Shown here piece after piece: positions 1 through 4,317 of a stretch of 7,398 nucleotides of DNA (position 1 is its first letter; the number at the start of each line of letters is the position of its first letter). Under the pieces are notes generated by a model, which worked only from the letters and a program-made list of their open reading frames with translations, was not told the DNA's origin and did not search any database. The translations under genes were made by a program, and so were the position numbers. This DNA comes from Candidatus Gastranaerophilales bacterium (lineage in GTDB: Bacteria > Cyanobacteriota > Vampirovibrionia > Gastranaerophilales > Gastranaerophilaceae): positions 1 to 7,398 of the forward strand of contig CAJONH010000075.1 in assembly GCA_905235825.1 (NCBI GenBank). The letters are read 5' to 3'.

Positions 1-408
1 GTCCTGAGTCGTTCCGTTGGATAATCCGACTTGTAAGTGACCCGAAGCATCGATAGTTGCACTTGTGATAGAAGTACCGTCAGCACCCGTGATAACACCT
101 TTGTCTTCCGTTGAACCGTCTGAGTATGTGATATGTAAGTGACCCGATGAGTCTACCGAGGTTGAGTTAATACCACGTCCGTCAGCACCATCTTGACCAT
201 TTTCACCGTCTTTACCGGGATCACCTTTAATCATACCTATAAACTGGCTTGAACCGTTTGTATAATTAACTGTGAGATTTCCTGTTTCCGTATCATATAC
301 GAAATCTTTAATATCTTTAATTGTACCTGCAACAGATGTTGAACCGTCAGAATATGTAACAACGACCTGACCTTTATCATCAACTACCGTATTTGTAATA
401 CTGCGTCC
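1..408 (-). repeat. C-terminal tandem repeats with (Y/L)(S/T)(D/N)G(S/T) core
   Basis: Four related beta-type units follow the second collagen tract. Unit 1 (about residues 507-534) is GRSITNT...VTYSDGST; unit 2 (about 541-564) is divergent, ending NYTNGSS; unit 3 (583-610) is GRGINST...ITYSDGST; unit 4 (617-642) is GTSITSA...GLSNGTT. Units 3 and 4 are spaced 34 residues (102 bases) apart and share a 14-base identity at 134-147 and 32-45. The array continues past the left edge, so the total number of units is unknown. Confidence 0.8.
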
Positions 409-1926
409 GTCAGCACCGTTTGCACCTGCTGCACCGGTATCACCTTTGTCACCTTTTTCACCGGTATCACCTTTCTTGCCGCTTTTATTAATAGCATACC
501 ATGCAAGTCCGGCACCACCAAGTCCGGCAAGTATACCAAGCCAATTATTGCCTTTTTTACCTTTTAATGATTTTAGCCATTCTTCTTCCGTGCCTGTAAA
601 TCCATGTTCTTTTGCTATTTCATAAGCAGATTTACCTGCAGCACCGGTATCACCTTTTGCACCTTGTGCACCGGTATCACCTTTGGGACCTTGAGGACCT
701 TGATCGCCCTTTGGACCTTGAGGACCTTGAGGCCCTTGAGGACCTTGTTGTACACTGCCGCTTCCGCTGGAATCACCTAATCCCGGATTATTTTTAACCG
801 GCTGATTTGTATTTGGACTTGAAGGAGTATATGTACCTCCTCCGCCTGTTACGGTATTTGTATTTATAAATAATCTGTTATTTGATGATGCAGGTTTATA
901 TTCTTGACTATAAGAATCATCACCATATCCTTGATTTTGAGGTTTATTACATCCCGCACCGCCATGGTTTATTGCGTTTCCGTTATTACCGTATTCGGTT
1001 ACATTACCATTTACCGTACCTTGAATTTGCTGGTGATCATCTACAAGAGCCTGATCTATATGAGAATTATCACCCGCAATTGCTTGTTGAACCGAACCGC
1101 CCGTAACTCCGGCATAATTGACTTCAGCACCTTCTGCCGCATTTATAACACCTGCGGCAGCATTTCCATTACCTGCGGCAGCTGCTCCGCCTTCACCGGT
1201 ATTCATTGCAAAACCGCCTTGAATATTTACAGTTCCGCCGTTAGATGCAATACCTACATTTGCTCCTGCTTCAATAGTTTGATTATTTGTTACTTCAGGT
1301 GAATCTCCTGCTGATGATGTGCTGGCAGGTCCATTTTGTGCAACTCCAACAACTGCTCCTGATTTTATAGTTTGATTATTTGTTTCATAAACTTTATATT
1401 GACCTTCATCATTTGTAAATCCTGCTCTGTCATAATCATCAGCACCGGGATGATCCGCAGGATTAAATGTTAATGAATTTGTTGATATACCTGCATCATC
1501 TGAACTTGATGCCTGAAAAGCTCCGGCTGAAGCAGCCTGTGCATGTCCGGTAAAGAAATCATCAACAGCACCCCATGCACTGCTTGCTGCATCAGATATA
1601 GTATCAAGCAAAGATGCTTGTGTATTTAAAACACCTTCACCGTTTGAACCTCTTGTTGAAAAGCTGACTTCATCACCGTATTCATCTTCAACCGTATTGT
1701 TAAATAAAGCATTACCGTCTGATGTAATAGCTTTTGATGTATTTTCAACATCACCATCAGCTACTTCATTAACCGTTACGGTATTATTAACTTCTGTAGG
1801 TTTCGCCTCAATATCAACCTGATTTTCTTCCTGAACGGGTACTTCTTCTTTCTTGACATTTTTGTCTAATTCTGACGGATTTGTCAATTTTTGCATGTTC
1901 AATTTGAAGAAATTGTTTTCACTCAT
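1..1926 (-). CDS. Collagen-like repeat protein with internal hydrophobic segment (3' end beyond window)
   Basis: The frame is open for 642 codons from an ATG at 1926 to the left edge, so the C-terminus is missing. The start is supported by AGGAG at 1935-1939, 8 bases upstream. Visible regions in order: a charged, Asn-rich N-terminus starting MSENNF; two TNNQTI repeats (about residues 182 and 213); a Gly/Ala/Asn-rich stretch (about 225-330) with the only cysteine (C326); 12 Gly-X-Y triplets (395-430); a block KSAYEIAKEHGFTG...EEEWLKSLKG (432-456), a motif I know from bacterial and phage collagen-like proteins; a hydrophobic Gly-rich stretch (462-479) flanked by lysines; a second Gly-X-Y tract (483-507); and C-terminal repeats with YSDGST cores. 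No N-terminal signal peptide is visible. Surface or fibre-like function is inference from architecture. A phage tail-fibre relative is the main alternative, but no phage genes lie nearby. The low-complexity composition makes any precise function uncertain. Confidence 0.88.
   Translation of the reverse strand, partial: MSENNFFKLNMQKLTNPSELDKNVKKEEVPVQEENQVDIEAKPTEVNNTVTVNEVADGDVENTSKAITSDGNALFNNTVEDEYGDEVSFSTRGSNGEGVLNTQASLLDTISDAASSAWGAVDDFFTGHAQAASAGAFQASSSDDAGISTNSLTFNPADHPGADDYDRAGFTNDEGQYKVYETNNQTIKSGAVVGVAQNGPASTSSAGDSPEVTNNQTIEAGANVGIASNGGTVNIQGGFAMNTGEGGAAAAGNGNAAAGVINAAEGAEVNYAGVTGGSVQQAIAGDNSHIDQALVDDHQQIQGTVNGNVTEYGNNGNAINHGGAGCNKPQNQGYGDDSYSQEYKPASSNNRLFINTNTVTGGGGTYTPSSPNTNQPVKNNPGLGDSSGSGSVQQGPQGPQGPQGPKGDQGPQGPKGDTGAQGAKGDTGAAGKSAYEIAKEHGFTGTEEEWLKSLKGKKGNNWLGILAGLGGAGLAWYAINKSGKKGDTGEKGDKGDTGAAGANGADGRSITNTVVDDKGQVVVTYSDGSTSVAGTIKDIKDFVYDTETGNLTVNYTNGSSQFIGMIKGDPGKDGENGQDGADGRGINSTSVDSSGHLHITYSDGSTEDKGVITGADGTSITSATIDASGHLQVGLSNGTTQD
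406..480 (-). repeat. Collagen-like Gly-X-Y tract 2
   Basis: Residues 483-507 hold eight Gly-X-Y triplets (GKK GDT GEK GDK GDT GAA GAN GAD) ending at G507. Unlike tract 1 it has no proline and is rich in Lys/Asp/Glu, so any triple helix would rely on charge pairs rather than imino acids. A third short tract (GDP GKD GEN GQD GAD, residues 568-582) lies between the C-terminal repeats. Confidence 0.85.
490..543 (-). other. Hydrophobic, possibly transmembrane segment inside the collagen-like protein
   Basis: Residues 462-479 (WLGILAGLGGAGLAWYAI) are uncharged and Gly/Ala/Leu-rich. They are preceded by KGKKGNN and followed by NKSGKK, so lysine clusters bound both ends. The length suits one membrane-spanning helix with GxxG packing. 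It lies between the two Gly-X-Y tracts rather than near a terminus, which is unusual. It could instead be a buried hydrophobic oligomerisation segment. Confidence 0.5.
634..744 (-). repeat. Collagen-like Gly-X-Y tract 1
   Basis: Residues 395-431 of the collagen-like protein form 12 uninterrupted Gly-X-Y triplets of the GPQ, GPK, GDQ, GDT, GAQ, GAK and GAA types. The first half is proline-rich (GPQ/GPK). Bacterial collagen-like tracts of this kind can form trimeric triple helices; trimerisation here is inferred, not shown. The underlying DNA is a degenerate 9-base repeat (GGTCCTCAA and variants), so copy number could vary by slippage. Confidence 0.9.
1274..1384 (-). repeat. 31-residue TNNQTI direct repeat
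   Basis: An 18-base identity occurs at 1274-1291 and 1367-1384, exactly 93 bases apart. It encodes two copies of TNNQTI(K/E)(S/A)GA(V/N)VG(V/I)A(Q/S)NG at about residues 182-199 and 213-230 of the collagen-like protein. The alternating hydrophobic/glycine pattern resembles short beta-solenoid turns; that structural reading is inference. Confidence 0.7.
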
Positions 1927-1988
1927 AAGTTACACTCCTATAAAACTTTAACATTTAGCATATCGACACATTAGACAAAAACTTGAAC

Positions 1989-2018
1989 ATTTTAAAATTT
2001 AACTTTAACTTTTGTAAA
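1989..2018 (-). promoter_or_regulatory. Candidate promoter of the collagen-like gene
   Basis: On the minus strand TTTACA (2018-2013) and TAAAAT (1994-1989) are separated by 18 bases, each matching the sigma-70 hexamers in five of six positions. The predicted start lies roughly 55 bases before the ATG. The region is very AT-rich, so chance matches are expected. Confidence 0.35.
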
Positions 2019-2074
2019 TTTTTTGACCTGCATAAACAGCAAAAAACTTTATCTATTCTTAGTATTTCCAATGT

Positions 2075-2089
2075 ATTATACTCCGTCTT
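2075..2089 (-). promoter_or_regulatory. Alternative -10 box with AAGACGG element, collagen-like gene
   Basis: The minus strand reads AAGACGG (2089-2083), AG, TATAAT (2080-2075). The -10 match is perfect but no good -35 lies at normal spacing. The same AAGACGG heptamer precedes a -10-like hexamer upstream of the EF-hand gene (3536-3530), which suggests a shared activator-type or promoter element rather than coincidence. This is an inference from two sites. Confidence 0.3.
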
Positions 2090-2188
2090 ATAATATAAAC
2101 TTTTGTTAAAATGTTATCATCATTTAATTAGACGAATTTTTCGGATATTTTTCAATGTATATAATGCTTACATAACATTTGCATAACA

Positions 2189-2227
2189 AAAAACAGCAAA
2201 GACGATTGTTTTGTCTTTGCTGTTTTT
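2189..2227 (-). terminator. Rho-independent terminator of the EF-hand gene
   Basis: A perfect 15-bp stem (2189-2203 paired with 2213-2227, core CAGCAAAGAC/GTCTTTGCTG) closes a 9-base loop. It begins 16 bases after the stop codon of the minus-strand EF-hand gene and ends in a run of six T on that strand. The plus strand also has a T-rich tail after the stem, so it could work in both directions, though no plus-strand gene ends here. Confidence 0.9.
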
Positions 2228-2243
2228 ATTTCTTTTATTATTT

Positions 2244-3407
2244 CTATTCCCGATTTTCTAAATCTTCAAGAATTTTACTCGGTTCTTCACCATTATTTAT
2301 TCTTTCTGCAACCTCGGCCGAAACATCACTATGACTTGCTACATAATGCCCTAAGCGTGTCGCTGTTCTAACATCCGTTGCATTATATCCTCTTTCTTTG
2401 AAAGGTGTATTTGCATCATCACGTCTGAAATCTGCCCACGAAGGCTGTTGTGATGTATCGTTGCTTTCATGATTTAATCTTTGGAAATCTGCCCACGAAG
2501 GCCGGTCGTTAACATCTTTGCTGCCTTCAGGCTCGTGTTCTGCCGGAACATCATCATTATGTGCCGGAACTTGTTCACCTCCTTCATTTACCGTCGGAGG
2601 TTCACCTTCATATCCCTGAGGTACAGCCTGTGTTTCTGCCTGTTTTACATATTGGAAATTCGGAAGTACTATATTATCTCCGTCATACAATACGGCATTA
2701 TTTCTGCCTTCTCCGCCTACTTCTTCACGCCAGCCGCTTTCTGCCGTTCCGTATATTTGCGGATTTGCATCCATTACTGCATTTAACAATGCGTTATATT
2801 CACTGCTTCCGACTTTAATACCCATTGATGCCAAATCATAGCTGTTTGCAACTATAGCTTCAAGACAATCATTTGCTGTACCGTTATCAGACCAGCTTTC
2901 TACCGTAACAAATTTTTGTCCGTTTGCATCCTGTTGTATTCTTTCATCATTTTTTAATACTGTATTTACGGTTGTTCCTGCAGGAATTTCGGGCATATTC
3001 TCTGCAGGAGGAGTCTGTTGGGTTTCCTGCGGGTTTCCTGTTTCTGCCAAATTTGCCAATGCAACAATATCTGTTACATCTATCTTATTTCCGTTTGGTT
3101 CACCGCCTAATGATGCAAGTAATTTTAATTCATTTTCACTTACTTTGCCGTCACCGTCTGTATCAAGCATATCATATATTTGACTCATTTGTTCAGCTGA
3201 AACACTTTCGGTGTTCCCTTCAACTTGAAATGCCGATACAAAATCATCTTTATTTGTTAACTTCTCATTAAACTGTTCTTCACCATTCACATTTTGAAAT
3301 AATGATATTTCATTCATTATTTTTCCGTTAAATCCGCTGAAATCTTTTCCTTTTACATTGTTTTGAAGAATATTCAGCTGGTTATTCATATTTACATTTT
3401 CACTCAT
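2244..3407 (-). CDS. EF-hand protein with possible LysM-like region, unknown function
   Basis: This is a 387-residue acidic protein. I chose the ATG at 3407 because GGAG (3414-3417) lies 6 bases upstream of it; the in-frame ATG at 3419 overlaps that site and has none of its own. A canonical EF-hand calcium loop, DTDGDGKVSENE, spans residues 82-93, with Asp at positions 1, 3 and 5, Gly at 6 and Glu at 12. A degenerate loop-like GEPNGNKIDVTD follows at 102-113. Residues about 170-252, containing NPQIY and YDGDNIVLP, recall the end of LysM domains; this is a tentative reading. A Pro/Glu-rich linker (about 258-300) leads to two PSWADF motifs 19 residues apart, then a helical C-terminus. No signal peptide or membrane segment is visible. 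It shares the MSEN start with the next minus-strand gene. Calcium binding is likely; cellular role and location are unknown. Confidence 0.9.
   Translation of the reverse strand: MSENVNMNNQLNILQNNVKGKDFSGFNGKIMNEISLFQNVNGEEQFNEKLTNKDDFVSAFQVEGNTESVSAEQMSQIYDMLDTDGDGKVSENELKLLASLGGEPNGNKIDVTDIVALANLAETGNPQETQQTPPAENMPEIPAGTTVNTVLKNDERIQQDANGQKFVTVESWSDNGTANDCLEAIVANSYDLASMGIKVGSSEYNALLNAVMDANPQIYGTAESGWREEVGGEGRNNAVLYDGDNIVLPNFQYVKQAETQAVPQGYEGEPPTVNEGGEQVPAHNDDVPAEHEPEGSKDVNDRPSWADFQRLNHESNDTSQQPSWADFRRDDANTPFKERGYNATDVRTATRLGHYVASHSDVSAEVAERINNGEEPSKILEDLENRE
2427..2502 (-). repeat. Duplicated PSWADF-coding repeat
   Basis: A 19-base identity occurs at 2427-2445 and 2484-2502, 57 bases (19 codons) apart. 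It encodes PSWADF(Q/R)R at residues 303-310 and 322-329 of the EF-hand protein. The identity at DNA level suggests a recent duplication. A short repeated aromatic motif in an acidic linker could be a binding peptide; that is speculation. Confidence 0.75.
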
Positions 3408-3413
3408 AACTAA

Positions 3414-3417
3414 CTCC
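3414..3417 (-). promoter_or_regulatory. Ribosome-binding site deciding the EF-hand gene start
   Basis: GGAG on the minus strand, 6 bases before the ATG at 3407. The upstream in-frame ATG at 3419 overlaps this element (ATGGAG) and would add only MELV, so the downstream ATG is the better start. Confidence 0.75.
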
Positions 3418-3520
3418 ATAATTACTACAACAATTTGTAAATCGGCAATTTTAAAAAAAACTTTAGCACTGAATATTAAATGGTAAGATCAGTTATTTTA
3501 TTATGCTTTTTCTATTAAAC

Positions 3521-3548
3521 AAAATATAACCGTCTTTTATATTGTAAA
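3521..3548 (-). promoter_or_regulatory. Candidate promoter of the EF-hand gene
   Basis: On the minus strand TTTACA (3548-3543) and TATTTT (3526-3521) are 16 bases apart, with AAGACGG (3536-3530) in the spacer. The leader would be about 105 bases. The -35 overlaps that of the divergent ferredoxin operon, so the two promoters could compete. The -10 match is only four of six. Confidence 0.3.
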
Positions 3549-3571
3549 TTTATTACGAATTATTATATAAT
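3542..3571 (+). promoter_or_regulatory. Promoter of the ferredoxin-recJ operon
   Basis: A perfect TATAAT at 3566-3571 follows TTGTAA at 3542-3547 (four of six) with an 18-base spacer. Transcription should start about 25 bases before the ferredoxin ATG. No Shine-Dalgarno sequence is visible in that short AT-only leader. Confidence 0.5.
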
Positions 3572-3603
3572 ATACTTTGAATTAATAATAAAATATAAAT
3601 AAT

Positions 3604-3879
3604 ATGAATATTAATGAAAAATTATCTGCTTTAAAATATAATAAAGGTGAAAAGAGTCACTTAACAGTTGATAATGATGTGTGCATGCGATGTAAGGATA
3701 AATGCTGTACATATATTTGTCCCGCTGAAGTGTATCAGTGGAACAAAGAAAAGTGTATAATGAATGTGAGATATGAAAATTGCTTGGAGTGCGGTGCTTG
3801 TAAAATCGCATGTTCCAAAAAGAATATAGCTTGGGTTTACCCCGATGCAGGTTTCGGTGTAAAATTTAAAAACGGATAG
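3604..3879 (+). CDS. FixX-like ferredoxin (electron-transfer flavoprotein:quinone reductase partner family)
   Basis: At 91 residues it has about the usual FixX length. The C-terminal half, YENCLECGACKIAC (57-70) followed by WVYPDAGFGVKFKNG (77-91), matches the FixX signature CLECGxC ... W.YP..GFGV.F..G. FixX proteins carry electrons beside FixC-type flavoproteins in FixABCX/Etf complexes. C60, C63 and C66 with the Cys-Pro at C39 would bind one [4Fe-4S] cluster. C27, C30, C34 or C35 and C70 could bind a second; the ten cysteines allow two clusters, whereas single-cluster FixX proteins have about four. No fixA, fixB or fixC lies next to it, so it stands apart from its usual partners, and its true partner is unknown. 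No ribosome-binding site precedes the ATG, but no other start fits before the first cysteine motif. The next gene starts 15 bases downstream. Confidence 0.85.
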   Translation: MNINEKLSALKYNKGEKSHLTVDNDVCMRCKDKCCTYICPAEVYQWNKEKCIMNVRYENCLECGACKIACSKKNIAWVYPDAGFGVKFKNG

Positions 3880-3894
3880 TAAAGAGAGGTATTT

Positions 3895-4317
3895 ATGAGA
3901 GAAGATTATAACGACGGCAAAAAAAGAAGATGGTATGATAAAGACCCTATTTTATCACGCTCAATGAAAACACTTGAAGCCTCTGATGATGAAACTCAAA
4001 TTAAAGTTGCTCTTAATTTGATAAAAATTATTGTTGAACATAATTTGGCTTTCAGCGAATATACTGACGTTAATGAAATTATTGAGGCAGTTGAAGAAGG
4101 TATGGATGAAAGAGCAAATTCCCGCTGGTACGATATTGACCGCACGGTCAGAGCCGCTATTAATATGCTTCAAAATTCTCCTGCCGATACACAAAGAATT
4201 ATAGCTAAAGAAATGGCAAAACTCGTTATTGATAAAATTAAAGAAGATAAAGACGTTGAAGAACTTAAACGTGAATTGGAATTACAGGAAGAAAAAGATA
4301 AAGAAAGCAATTTATAA
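3895..4317 (+). CDS. Hypothetical protein with duplicated WYD helical repeat
   Basis: I do not recognise this 140-residue protein. It is charged, soluble and predicted almost all helical. It contains two ungapped copies of a 39-residue unit (11-49 and 76-114) with identities at R12/R77, W13/W78, Y14/Y79, D15/D80, D17/D82, L27/L92, S30/S95, T34/T99, Q35/Q100, A39/A104 and K44/K109, and many conservative matches between. Each unit starts with RWYD.D and continues into an amphipathic helix. A highly charged Lys/Glu tail (115-138) ends the protein and may form a coiled coil. GAGAGG at 3884-3889, 5 bases upstream, supports the start. The stop codon overlaps the recJ start by one base, which suggests balanced production with RecJ and possibly a shared process; that functional link is inference. 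Confidence 0.85.
   Translation: MREDYNDGKKRRWYDKDPILSRSMKTLEASDDETQIKVALNLIKIIVEHNLAFSEYTDVNEIIEAVEEGMDERANSRWYDIDRTVRAAINMLQNSPADTQRIIAKEMAKLVIDKIKEDKDVEELKRELELQEEKDKESNL

Larger units (their letters stand above)
1927..2243. other. 317-base intergenic region between the two minus-strand repeat-protein genes
   Basis: No credible open frame lies here. From the right it holds the terminator hairpin of the EF-hand gene (2189-2227), an AT-rich stretch with a TATAAT preceded by AAGACGG (2075-2089), a second candidate promoter (1989-2018), and the ribosome-binding site of the collagen-like gene (1935-1939). Depending on the promoter used, the downstream transcript has a leader of about 55 or 140 bases. 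I see no riboswitch-like fold in it, but I cannot compute folds. Confidence 0.6.

Noticed and set aside
1..744. Tandem repeats at the left edge as a CRISPR array
   Set aside because: The repeats stay in frame within a coding sequence, vary between units, and have no unique spacers of constant length.
612..1302. Open frames on the plus strand at 612-797, 882-1106 and 904-1302
   Set aside because: They lie antisense to the collagen-like gene, encode His/Tyr/Leu-rich sequence typical of complements of repeats, and have no ribosome-binding site or recognisable domain.
2481..3271. Plus-strand open frames of 85 to 115 codons
   Set aside because: They are antisense to the EF-hand gene, whose frame shows a canonical calcium loop and a good ribosome-binding site.
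3408..3419. Upstream in-frame ATG giving an N-terminus MELVMSEN
   Set aside because: That ATG overlaps the GGAG that serves the next ATG at ideal spacing and has no ribosome-binding site of its own.
3604..3879. The FixX-like gene as evidence for nitrogen fixation
   Set aside because: FixX homologs are common in non-fixing anaerobes, and no nif or other fix gene is visible here.
3611..4194. Minus-strand open frames opposite the ferredoxin and WYD-repeat genes
   Set aside because: Both opposite-strand genes have strong coding evidence (cysteine motifs; an internal protein repeat), and the antisense products resemble nothing.
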